Part shown: piece by piece, positions 46,299 to 56,992 of the stretch
Numbering within the stretch: position 1 is the first letter of the stretch
Layout of the letters: each line of letters opens with the position of its first letter
NCBI GenBank assembly: GCA_023634235.1
Contig: JAMKCF010000013.1
Coordinates: forward strand, 16,059,705 to 16,123,704
Direction: 5' to 3'
Source of the DNA: Pisaster brevispinus
Taxonomy: Eukaryota > Echinodermata > Asteroidea > Forcipulatida > Asteriidae
Length of the DNA: 64,000 nucleotides
The notes under the pieces: generated by a model
What the model saw: the letters and a program-made list of their open reading frames with translations, nothing else
The model's database searches: none
What the model was told of the DNA's origin: nothing
Program-made: the position numbers and the translations under genes

Positions 46299-49200
46299 AT
46301 GGCGAAACGTAAGGCACAAGAAGTGTTATTGAGACACAAAAGGAAAAGAAAAACGAGCAAATCTGAGACCGGCATTATCAAAAGAAGTAAAGGTTCGTCT
46401 GTTAATTTACCGGTAAGCTTAAAAACTACGTTCTAAAATCAATCACGTGTTCGCAAGCAACGTTTTCGCTAACTAACTATGCTTTAATATACGACATGAC
46501 TAGCCCAGTGGTAGGACGTCAGTGCCACTGCACTGACGTCCTGGGTATAAAGCTGGACCATAAAGCTTCTCTACAATGCGAACCAATTTTTGACTATGTT
46601 TTTTTATATTTTTACCTGATTTAAGAAGCTGAAATTCTCTTGTTATATTATATTCTTCATGGCCATAACTACACTTTTGATGCATCAAAAAATAACAAAT
46701 ATATTCATGGATGATATTAATAAATTATGTGATGCCCCGTCCCTTCAGGGCCACCAACTTCAGTCATAATGGAAAATAATGTGTTTGCGATATTATGAAA
46801 TTGTTTGCGATTGTGCGCAGAGCATACAGTCATGACCATGATGATGACATTCATGACAGTACTGTACGTATACGCAACGTCGTCGAATGCAATATCATAA
46901 TATTATAATGTGGTAAAATTTTGTGCGGGATCGTAGTGCGCATACATAATTTATAATATGAATTTCACGTAATCGCATTTGTGAATAATTTCGCGAAACA
47001 TCAAATTGCGATGTTGCAAAATTATTCACAAATGCGATTTGGATGAAAGAAACTCCACAAATCATTAGAGATTTTATTCAAATAAGTACACGATTGACGA
47101 AAAAGTAGGCGAACAAAATCGCGACATTGCATACGTGTATGCACACATACTGAATAATTTCACAGTTTGGTTGGATTTTGCCAAGTTTGCAATGTGCCAC
47201 TGAAGTGACCGGATACCAGAGAGACATATATAGAGAAATTCCCAGATGATAATTTTGAAAATGGTCCTGACAGTAAGTCAACTTTTTGAACATTTGGGTT
47301 TTTTTTTATAAATGAACATACTGTCCGAGTGAATGCCTGTTATATGATACTGACGCATTTTACATAATTATGATTACTTACTGCAGACAAAATGGACAAA
47401 CAAGCAGAGAGTACTTGTGTTTTCAGCCAGGGGTGTGTCATACAGAGGGCGCCATCTCATGCTAGATCTCCGCACACTTATGCCTCATTCCAGAGAAGGT
47501 TTGTCTCTTCAGTGTTCCCCGAGCCTTGTTCTCAGTGGTGTACGATCTTGCCGCACCATTTTTCCCAGAATGCCTCGCTGTATCATAACCCCCTGGAAGT
47601 GAGACATTGAAATATCTGAATATATTGGATATTTTAATTAGTCCTGTGGTTGATCCATTCTGTGCTAAAGATGTACGCAGAGCGTGCAACCAAGAGCCAT
47701 CAAGTCATATAGCAACTGGTTCTCTCTCATTCTTCTTTGATCTTGCGACTTGTCTAATTGTATGCAGTTTAAGGTGACTGTGTAAAAACATGATTCAAAC
47801 ATGCACTACTTACTTGCATTTTGACATGCACATACAGGCTCCATACAAGGGCTCAAAAGTTTTTAACAAGCATGCGCGCAGAGCAGTCAATTCTGGTAGC
47901 CAATGAATTAGCATTGTTTTTTTCAGTGATTCCTTTCCATGTTAGTGACGAGAGGTATCGATATGGCGCGCTGCCCATGGTAGTGAGGCTGGTGTTTAGC
48001 AAAAAGCACTTTTCATTTTGAAAAGTCGTCTCCTTACTAGAGTAAAGTTCCATACTTTGCTGATCACAAATGTTAACAAAACTTTATCTTGACTTGCAGA
48101 TGTAAAGATGAACAGTAGAGCTGGAATGGCACAAATTAATGAGGTAAGATTTCCTCTTTTTTTCTTGCTCCTCTTCTGATGTCATCGGCTGATTGTTCCG
48201 CACTCCAAAAGGAAGGCTAACGACAGTTAATTCTTTGTTGTTGCCTTTAGGAACTAGCTGCCGTGTGCTATCAGGGAAGCGGCATCTACTGCCACCTTCG
48301 AGCGCCAACTCAAATCTCACCCATTTCCCAGCTTATGATCTGGTTTTTTTTAATGCATTTTCTTCTTTTCTTGTTGTTTAATCATGTTGTTGATTGTGAG
48401 GCGCTGTGCTTTTTGTAGAGTGCCATATAATTGCATATAAATGTTATTATTTTTTTATTCATTATTGCATTGACTTCATGATGTATTTGTTAAACGAGTT
48501 CATTTTCAGCAAAACAACAACATACAATATGTTCAGAGGCAACACTCTTCTCAACAGAGACATATGTTTTGTGTGATCGACCACAACCTGTGAAAATTTT
48601 GGCTTAATCACTTGTCCGAGTCTGGAGAAAATAGTCAAAACCATGCACAGTTTTCGGCATGTAAACATATTGTCTTTAATGTTAGTTGTAACAACCAAAA
48701 TCAGCTGTGGTGCTTTTTAGGTTTTCAGATTCAGTTTTCTCAAATATTACTTCATTTCAGAGGCTGAGGGAACTATTTCACAGTAAGAACTTGAAAATTA
48801 GTAAGCTTTTAAACTTAAGTTCAAAAATGATGTTTTTTATTCTTACCGATCCTGTTTAATAACTTAAAATTTTATTTTGATTGTTGTTTACAGATTTGCG
48901 AAATGAAAAACTGCAATAAGTGTATATTTTTTGAGTCACGCAAGAAGAGAGATCTTTTCATGTGGTGAGTTGGAAGAAAAATGCAAATATCAGCCAAAAC
49001 AGTCAAACTAAATTTACAGAAAACAAGACTGTTAACATTACAAACTCGTATTTATTTGATTGATACCGTATATGCATTGCAGGTTTCTTATTGGAACTCA
49101 ACTTGGATTCCAGTATGTGTTGCATTATTACATTTGTCCATATCTCATTTTTGAAGTTATGATATTGTCAGTTTTAATTTAACCAGTATAAACAAGGTAA

Positions 49201-52200
49201 AAACATTGACTACAAATAATAATAGAATTATAATTTCCTTTCATTTAATTTTTTCAAATGAGTATTGTTTAGGATTTGATTAAGTTACGGTATGATATTG
49301 TGTACTGGCATAAATATGCAGATTGTACCAGGGTTGGAATTTCATCTTTGAGAGGCCATTTTCATTTGGCAAGGCCATTTTCATTTTGCAAAGGACACTT
49401 CCATTTTGAAAATCTTATGTAGTCTTATCTAAGGGGCACCAAGGTCATGACCAGGGACAACAGAGGTCATGACCTCCTTGGCCTCCTTGTAATTCCATGC
49501 CTGGAGTACTGTAGGCCTACTGGTTTGCCTAGAACTGTATGTATACAGAAAAACACTTTTAATGAAACATGTGTGCTGAGTCAGATCAATTTTAATAAAA
49601 ACCTGAATTTTTGTGTGTGTATGATTCAGGTTTGCCAACGTACCCCACGGACCCTCTGCCAAGTTCTTGATTGAAAACTGTAAGTCTTAAACTCACTCAT
49701 TACATTTAGTTGACACAGAAAATCTTATTTAGTTTTTATCTAAGTCAGGACAGCAAATATTTCTCTTGATCTCAATTCACAGTATCACTTGCTCGGGGAA
49801 AAGCAATGCTGCTACTCACTTCATTCTGGCTCCTCACCAGTCCCTAGTTGTTCCCAGGTCCAGGACTCTACGCAATGGTGACCGGGCCTTTTCACACAGT
49901 GGACCTGTTCTCTGGAATAAACTACCCAATTCCATCCTGAACATTTTTTCTGGAAACTTTCAAAAACAGAACTGAAGACACTCTTCTTTTCACAAGCATT
50001 CTGTGTCTAGTTTCTTAGCAATGTTTTCAGTTTTCTCCATGTTTAATCACTGTAACATCTATTTTCAACTATTGCTGTAGCGCCATGAGTTGTGTATTTT
50101 GGAATGTACGCTTTATAAATCCATATATTTTCTTTAATTATTATTATTTATCAGTGCACACGATGAGTGAGTTAAAGTTGACCGGCAACTGTCTACGAGG
50201 TTCAAGACCACTTTTGTCCTTCAGCAAAGAGTTTGACGGTGAACCACACTTTGCGCTTCTGAAAGAATTATTCATTCAGGTGAGTTTAAAGTAAACATAC
50301 TTAGATGTGGGTGGTTTTTTTTTGCTCAACTTGAACTCTAGCACTTCATGTCCTCCAAAATAATGGGTAGTTTTCCATTTAAAAAATTATATTCGTGCTA
50401 AATTGCTTTTTTCGGGGAGAGAAAGATGCTGGCCTAAGCTTCCAAAAATCCACATCTTGGCCAGAAACTTTATAACATTGTTGAGAATACATTTTGGTTT
50501 GGGATGTTTTTTCACAGAGCTCGGGAGAGCACTGAGTATACAGTGCTTATTTACACATCGGTGTAAGGGTAAAACCAAAATGTATTATTTATCCCCGATG
50601 CAAATATTAACATCTATTAAATTATTGAGAATGTCTTTGTGCCGATCTATCTCACTGACCTCGTTGGTCTCCGTGCTCTGCAGAGATCAACAAGGCAGAG
50701 TATTGAGACTCGTCTGGAGGATCCACCTGTGAATTCTAGGATGATCAAGTAGGGACTGCATTCACGTCCACCTGCCAAATCTTCCCTGGCCAGGTCTTGG
50801 TACTTTGTATCAACCGGCACAGCTATGCAAATTAGATGACACTGATCTTTCTTCATCTTATTGAAGACTACAACATCCTGTAATTTGACATTTACTTTTC
50901 TTTACTCCATGGACAGATATTCAGTACTCCCAACCTACACCCCAAGAGTCAACCATTCCACGACCATATCTACACGTTCTCAATACTCGACAACAGAATA
51001 TGGTTTCGTAATTACCAGGTAAATATTTAGCCAAGCTGTCAAGGGGTGTCGTGGCCGAGCAGTCTAAGGGCGTGTCGTGGCCGAGCAGTCTAAGGGCGTG
51101 GACTCAAGTTCTGAAATTTACAGAATGTGTGTTCGATGTAAACACCGGCCCGATGAGCCGTATTGGCTCGGGACAAACTTAACTGTTTTACTTAGCCAAG
51201 CAAAGAAAAGTTACAAATAAGTATCTTGGCTACTAAACTGCACAACAATAAATTAAAAGACACATTTGTATCCATTCAAACAAAACACTGCTTTGTGAAA
51301 AATAGTTTTTTCAAAACTCTAAAGCCTTCCCACCCATTCCTTAAAAAAACAAAAACAAGTTTTTGTAACATGTACACATTTTCGATTCATGGAACTCAAC
51401 TAGATTCACTAAAACCCAATGCCTTCACAAGTTGATGTTCAAGAATAAGTTGCTCGAGTTTAGTTTTTGGATAATAAAGAGAATTGAAGCTGGTTGTTGA
51501 CAGTTAGTGATAATTTGGATTCAGCCACAGTTTCTGTATCATGGTATGGCCTGCATGTAATTCAAGGACCATGTACTATCTGCAGATAAACCCCCATCAC
51601 CCCTAGGCAGAAATTGTAACTGCATGATATTATTTATTTATTAGTGAAATTATTCAAATTTGTTGACCATTTTTGTGGTAGGACAGCCTTGTAGAGGTGC
51701 TGATCACCTGTTCCTTCATGCCACTCACTGACTTGGTATTTTTTACCCTTTAGTAAATTTGTATATGCACTTTTAGTTTTTTCAGCCATAGTTTTATTTT
51801 GTAGAATGTACCTTTGAATTACTTGCAGTTATTTTGCCAGTGTAAAGTGTAACAAAATAAAGTAAATTTTTTAGCTCCTGTGTTACATTATTTATTTTCT
51901 CATGGTATATTTGTTTTCATATCTTTTGCTCAGATTTTGGAGGAGGATGGTTCCTTGGTGGAAATCGGACCTCGTTTTGTTCTCAATTTAATTCGGATAT
52001 TCCAAGGCAGTATTGGAGGGCCAACTTTGTATGAAAACCCAAAGTATGTGTCACCAAATGAGGTAAGATCACGCAATGTTATAGATAGATCTGTAAATGT
52101 GGTGTTTATTTTTATCAGAACCAGTGAACTTTGCATTTGAACTCTATAGCTCTAGCAGTCTCTTTGTTCCTTATGTACGTATAGTAGTAAGCATATGTGT

Positions 52201-53222
52201 ATAAGAAAACTTAGAGGGCACATGAATTTTTGTGGCATGTTGTGGCCTAGCGGTTAAGAGCACCGGACTCAAGCTCAGGAGTCCTGGTCATAGCACTTGT
52301 GTCCTTGAGCAAGATACTTTACTATAATTGCTTTGTCCTTCGGATGGGACATTAAGGCCTAGGTCCCGTATAATGGGATTGGTAGTGCTCACAAGCAGGC
52401 CTCGAAATAACCCGCAGCACCCACAGCCGTGGCGCCCTGTGCTTTTGCTGCGGTGTCCTTTGCAAAGTTCCAATACAAATTTACATTTTCCTCATAGAGT
52501 GCCCCTTACCAGAGGAAAATTGCCGTGCCCCTTCAATAGCGAAGTTCAAGGCCTGCGTAAAAAGAACCCACAACACTTTTGTAGAAGAGTTGGGGTTAAC
52601 CCCAGTGCTTCTGGTTCACGTAGCAAGCACCCTTGTTTACAGGCTTCCTCAGGCTTGCGAGCTACAGTGATTTAGTTCACTAATGAGGCATCCTTTGTTT
52701 CACCAGAAATACGTAATAATGATAAAAGTAGTATAGTGTACATGGTATAGGTCTAGCATGCTCTTTGTTCTGAATGTACATGTATGTGTAATTCATGTGC
52801 GTGCAGTAATAAACCTAGGTGTATATAATAACTTAGAGGGCATATAATATGCATACTTCTCTAACTTATAAATAGCCCCTGTATATTAATTATCATATTC
52901 TCACTGTCTTTTATTACATTTGATTAATCTTTTTATTAACCCCCTCCCCCCACAGCAAAGACGAGTCTTACGCAAGCAGTTATCCTTGAAGTTTCAGCAG
53001 CGCAAGGAAGCCGTGCAGGGTAGGGAAGAACGCCGACCGACAGAGACATATAAGATGGACAATCTGGATGAGGTGTTCCATACGATACGCCCAGAGGACG
53101 CCAAGGGAGCAGAAAAGATTGCATTCTTCAGGAAGATGCCGACAGGACGCGCAAAAAGGCAGCAGGAAAAAAAGGAGGCAGCAGCAGCAGCAGCAAAAAA
53201 AGGAAATGGACTTGTTGAATAA
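46299..53222 (+). CDS. BRIX1: BRIX1 (Brx1), 60S ribosome biogenesis factor, 9 exons
   Basis: Exons: 46299-46412, 47387-47498, 48100-48143, 48894-48964, 49630-49679, 50155-50279, 50917-51018, 51934-52062, 52956-53222, all in phase, giving about 337 residues (human about 353). The Lys/Arg-rich N-terminus suits nucleolar targeting. The Brix domain spans residues 43 to about 245, with RVLVFSARGVSYRGRHLML, LRTLMPHSRE, ICEMKNCNKCIFFESRKKR, VPHGPSAKFLIEN, LTGNCLRGSRPLLSF, IYTFSILDNRIWFRNYQ and VEIGPRFVLNLIRIFQGS all matching Brx1. The C-terminal 88 residues are basic and less conserved, with GRAKRQQ and an Ala run. Brx1 acts with Ebp2 in early pre-60S particles. The start has A at -3 and G at +4. 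The last codon's TAA lies inside an AATAAA hexamer (53219-53224). Confidence 0.95.
46514..46545. repeat. 13-bp perfect hairpin in BRIX1 intron 1
   Basis: AGGACGTCAGTGC and GCACTGACGTCCT surround CACT. The sequence before it (TAGCCCAGTGGTAGGACGTC) resembles a tRNA A box. Confidence 0.75.
46972..47041. repeat. 21-bp inverted repeat in BRIX1 intron 1
   Basis: AATCGCATTTGTGAATAATT and AATTATTCACAAATGCGATT are exact inverted copies about 27 bases apart, with further CGCGA/TGCGAT words between. It is probably a small hairpin element. Confidence 0.75.
47500..47998. repeat. 500-bp interspersed repeat filling BRIX1 intron 2
   Basis: It is the inverted match of 21075-21590. It begins within about 10 bases of the BRIX1 exon 2 donor and takes up some 500 of the intron's 601 bases. 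Confidence 0.75.
48165..48460. mobile_element. Interspersed repeat in BRIX1 intron 3, copy 2
   Basis: It matches 27215-27510 over its whole length. It is followed directly by an inverted TTAA MITE. Confidence 0.7.
48510..48867 (-). mobile_element. TTAA MITE (AGGTATTATACAGG family), inverted
   Basis: The reverse complement of the family body (TTGTGTGATCGACCACAACC, AACTGTGCATGGTTTT, AAAATCAGCTGTGG). The right edge reads ACCGATCCTGTTTAATAACTTAA. The other edge is decayed. Confidence 0.75.
49335..49500 (-). mobile_element. GGCCTTGCCC element, inverted copy
   Basis: The reverse complement reads CCAGGCATGGAATTACAAGG, GGTCATGACC, TTGGTGCCCCTTAGAT and GGCCTTGCC, matching the block at 3985-4130. It is in BRIX1 intron 4. 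Confidence 0.55.
49775..50130 (+). mobile_element. LINE ORF2 3' end in BRIX1 intron 5
   Basis: The frame reads LVVPRSRTLRNGDRAFSHSG then PVLWNKLPNSI, the C-terminal signature of a non-LTR retrotransposon. The tail is CGCCATGAGTTG...CGCTTTATAAAT ending in ATT repeats just before the exon 6 acceptor. It is truncated and dead. Confidence 0.75.
51046..51165 (+). mobile_element. SINE family B head, tandemly doubled start
   Basis: GTGTCGTGGCCGAGCAGTCTAAGGGC occurs twice in direct succession (start at about 51047 and 51073), then GTGGACTCAAGTTCTG. The body after GTTCGATGTAAACACCGG is lost. Only 28 bases separate it from exon 7. Confidence 0.7.
52234..52735 (+). mobile_element. SINE family B split by a nested element
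   Basis: Head GTTGTGGCCTAGCGGTTAAG, then GTGTCCTTGAGCAAGATACT and GGATGGGACATTAAGGCCTA; tail from about 52561 AAAGAACCCACAACACTT to AATAATGATAAAAG. Between them lies a 165-bp foreign block bounded by CAGGCCTCGAA and TTCAAGGCCTGCG, an inverted pair. The uninterrupted copy at 40098-40435 shows where the insert sits. Confidence 0.8.
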
Positions 53223-54265
53223 AATTTGATAGCAGTATCATGACTTTGCACATACGAAACAGGGATGGGACATTTCTAACTTTTATTTGAACTCAAACTT
53301 GTTAAGTCAGCTTGGTGAAGAGAAATCACAGGGGTTACCAAAAGGCAGAAATGCCATCATTTCACCATACGTCCTAAAATGTCGATCCTTGTTGAAGTTT
53401 TTTTTGTAAGCAACAATTTAAAGTTGTCTGAAAGTGAGCACGTTGACTTCACTTTGATATTGTTGATAACAAACTGACATGTGTTTACAACAAACAAACA
53501 AACAAACATGACTAGAATCCCCTTTCCAAATGGCATAAAATGGAAGGTATACGTTTGGTACGGTAATCACTCTTAAAATTAATGGCAATAAAAACTTATT
53601 GGTTAGAAGCCTACATCATCTTTCGATTGTAAAAAGGATTTTGAGAAACATTTCACTTCAAAGTAGTGTGGATATGTAAAATATATATCAGTTTTTATAC
53701 TCCAAAATTTGAATCTGAGAAGCGTTACTGTTAGAAATGTTTCTCAGATTGTGTATTCCTATTGGGATTATTCTTCCTGCGACATATTCGCTCCAGATTT
53801 TCAAAAACGCGAACCACCTTTTGAGATGAAATTTTCTCAGGTTAGTGTCATTGTATATATCTACATTTATATAGGATTAAAACAATCCAACGGTTCCAAA
53901 AACCAAAGGTATACTTTGCCTTTAAATGGAGCGTCTGGTTTCACTCATTGCATCATAAATTATTACTTTCCCTATAAAGTGCAGTGTGGAAGCAACATTT
54001 CATTTGTATTCATGTTTCATGTACATGTATATTGCATGTTATATAACACCCAAGCAGATCCTTGCCATTTGATTGAAGGATTGTCCGTCATGTGATTGCA
54101 AATAAAAGTACTATTGCACGCTACGTCACTCACTGTGAATTTTTCGTTCCATTCACCGTGCATTTTTCGTTCCATCCGAAAAGTACTATTGCACGGTGCG
54201 TAAAACATCACTGCGTGCGCGTGTCTTTGGTAATGCAGCAGTGTTACTGATCTACTTGTATGTTA
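53223..54265. other. BRIX1 downstream flank with decayed MITEs
   Basis: 53318-53450 is a fragment of the repeat at 14380. 53560-53930 resembles the TTAA-type MITE at 9128-9465 and ends GGTATACTTTGCCTTTAA. AATAAA at about 53587 is a possible polyadenylation signal. No gene was seen. Confidence 0.5.
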
Positions 54266-54441
54266 TATAAAACAAATAATGAATGTTTTTCATTCGTGCA
54301 ACAGTGGGAATATTTGCATTCGTTGAAAGATGGAATGTTCCATTCAACTCGGCTCGGCCTCGTTGAATTGAATAGAACATTCCATCTTTCAACTCATGAA
54401 AATATTCGCACCATTGCACTCATAAACATTCATTATTTGTA
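54266..54441. mobile_element. 175-bp fold-back MITE
   Basis: AACAAATAATGAATGTTTTT and AAACATTCATTATTTGTA form the tips. TTGAAAGATGGAATGTTC and GAACATTCCATCTTTCAAC form the inner arms around CTCGGCTCGGCCTCG. The whole element folds back on itself. A fragment of the tip appears near 8985. Confidence 0.8.
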
Positions 54442-54576
54442 TACCATCGACTGTTGGCACATTTTGAATATTTTTAAGGCAAAATTTCAAAACAGAAATG
54501 CCATTTTTACTTTTGATCACAATGAAGATCTTTTTTCCCTTTTTTCTTGATATTTTGTAAAATATAATTAAATATA

Positions 54577-54877
54577 AAGCCATTTGCGAGTTTGATTTTA
54601 ATCAATCAGAGTAAAGAGACAGTTGCTACGTCAAACGGTGCAGGGCAAGTTTTTGTACAGCAACCTCCAGATGAGCAAACCCTGGTACCATTGTGCAATA
54701 CACATTCATTCAGCATTGTGTATGGGTGTTCACCGTCTCTCTTATATAACGATGCAAAAGCTTGCCGAATCATATGACATAGCAACTGTCTCAGTCTGAG
54801 GAATTCAAATTTAAACGATAACTAATTAGCAAGTCATTGTACCAGACTCCATTCAAACCCGACTCGCAAATGACTTA
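54577..54877. mobile_element. Long-TIR MITE (AAGTCATTTGCGAG family), copy 3
   Basis: AAAGCCATTTGCGAGTTTGA on the left, CGACTCGCAAATGACTTATT on the right. It shares CCTCCAGATGAGCAAACCCT and CTGTCTCAGTCTGAGGAATT with the other copies. The first 40 bases inside the left arm are partly deleted. Confidence 0.85.
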
Positions 54878-55339
54878 TTGGTAGAGTAAGTACGTTGTGA
54901 TGACCTAAAACCACTGCCGATTGCCAGTGCAATTGATTGCAAATATCTCCCATGGTCGCTGTGAAGGAATGATGCATTTTTGGGGGAGGGGTTGATCTAT
55001 GAAGGAACATAAACAGGGATAGCAGAAATAAGACATTTCAAAAAATGAGACGCGAGTAATCTTTTTCTTTATTCTACAATTATAGGGAAGTAAGGTAGCT
55101 TTTCAAAGAAATTGCAAGTTTATACAATATATATTACAGTACACATTAAAAATCAAACCTTTGATGTGACAGGGATTGAATACAAGTTAATAAATGTGAC
55201 ATACAAGAAACTCGCCTTTGTCTTTCTCTAGTATTAAACTAGTTTGTCAGTTTTTAAATTGAGTTGTGTACATCTTAATTTATGCATGTATTCAGTTTTC
55301 AATAACACATGTGTATAATAAATCTACTTCACTGCGTAA

Positions 55340-55640
55340 ATAATAATAATAATAAAGACATTTGTAAAGCGCCGAATGCAAAAGCCTCCAAGCGCATAAA
55401 GAACAATAAAATATACAATGAGTGAAAGATACAATTACAAATAAGCAGATTACAAATAAGCAGCTTCAAACAAATGAGTTTTTAACAGAGACTTAAAACT
55501 GTAAAGAACTAGCCTGGCGAATATGCACAGGAAGACTATTCCAAAGAAATGGTGCGGCGTAAGAAAATGATCTGTGGCCATAAAAAATGGAAAAAGCTCT
55601 CGTAGTTGAAAGCAATGACTTGAGATGAACGTAAAGTTCG
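55340..55640 (-). mobile_element. LINE 3' end, minus strand
   Basis: On the minus strand the frame reads HRSFSYAAPFLWNSLPVHI then a degraded SLQ... segment, followed by the LINE tail ending in ATT repeats (plus-strand AATAATAATAATAATAAAG at 55340). It is the same family style as 25005-25235. Confidence 0.7.
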
Positions 55641-55674
55641 AGTAGGGGAATAATGAGTAGGGGAATAATAAATA

Positions 55675-55915
55675 GGTTCTTTGAAAACTTGTCTTGCTAT
55701 TGATTCTACTGCCGCAGAGTAGATTTTTGATATGGGGAGACTACTTAGTTCTGAAAAGAACAGTCCATCTTATTAAGTACTACCTGGGGAGGTAGGAAAT
55801 CTACTTTTCCTCCGTGGATTGAGGGGTCTTATTATTAACTTCACTGACGCGCAGTGAGTTACTAATTGGTCTCCACATTTCAACTAGCCTGCTCTAGTCA
55901 TCGTCAGGAGACTAG
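55675..55915. repeat. Interspersed repeat with hammerhead-like core, copy 2
   Basis: It matches 36593-36860 in order. The minus strand at 55877-55907 has CTGACGA, a GACTAG/CTAGTT stem and GAAAT. Confidence 0.7.
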
Positions 55916-55984
55916 ACATACATGTACATTTGACTTGTCTGTTAAGCAAAAGCTTGCAGGGAACCATTTACAAACAGAACATTA

Positions 55985-56170
55985 TAGCGTGGTATTTTGT
56001 CTTTGCCGGGGTCCAGTAACAAACAGTACACAATGTACATAACATGGTATTTTGACTTTGCATGTAACCAGTGACAAACAATACACATCAATATCATAGT
56101 ATTTTGTCTTTGCCGGTAACCAGTGATAAAATGGTATTTTGACCTTGCGGGTAACGAATGACAAACAGCT
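55985..56170. repeat. Tandem TGGTATTTTG(T/A)C array
   Basis: GTGGTATTTTGTCTTTGCCG, ATGGTATTTTGACTTTGCAT, ATAGTATTTTGTCTTTGCCG and ATGGTATTTTGACCTTGCGG follow one another at uneven spacing, each followed by GTAACCAGTGACAAAC-like words. Confidence 0.7.
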
Positions 56171-56992
56171 AACCATAAAGTTACATAATAGAACTAGAGG
56201 GAGCACTAGTTACTACACACACGTAACAGCGCTGTTCCACTATGGGTTCGTATGAATACATTACACACAGATGTCCACTTACAAAATGTTGGTTGTGTGA
56301 ACTGGTGCATGACCAGTGCAACACGATGGGTCAGCACCATTTTCTCGATGGCCAAAAATGCTTCTTGTCAGGCCATGTCACATGGTTTTGTACGCCCTCT
56401 AGTTCTATTATATAATAATATAACACTAATACATAACTAGGCCTGTGCAACTAGGGTTGAAGTCCCAACTATTGATTGCTATATCCCGTCGCAACTACCA
56501 CTTTTCAACTACACGATCAATCGCGCCGCCGCCACAAATACAGGCAGTGAATTTCATTGGTCGAATAACCCACATAACCCAGAATAACCCACATAACCCA
56601 TAATTTTGCCCTGTTACATGTTCATGTTCACATTTTTTTCTTGGCACCTTTGTGTGCATAACTTTGGCCCTGGTCATGACTTCATCAGCGGAAGCATCCT
56701 CGAGTCAAAATGCGAGTTTTTTCTTCTTGAAACAGAAACTGAAATGTTTTCAAAGTTGAATGAGAAAAAAACATACATTACAAAGGAATAACATACAAGC
56801 AAAATTAAATATGTATACTTAGTAATAATTAAGATTGGCATTCTATAAAACTAAAAAAAATCTGGAAATGGTATAATTGCACCTGGCCAATTGAATCTTT
56901 TATAAACTAACCCATAGCAATCTCGTTTCTGCTGTCTACAATCTACAATCTACAATCTGTTGTGAGAGCTGGTAGTATTGAAAAGTATTTAA

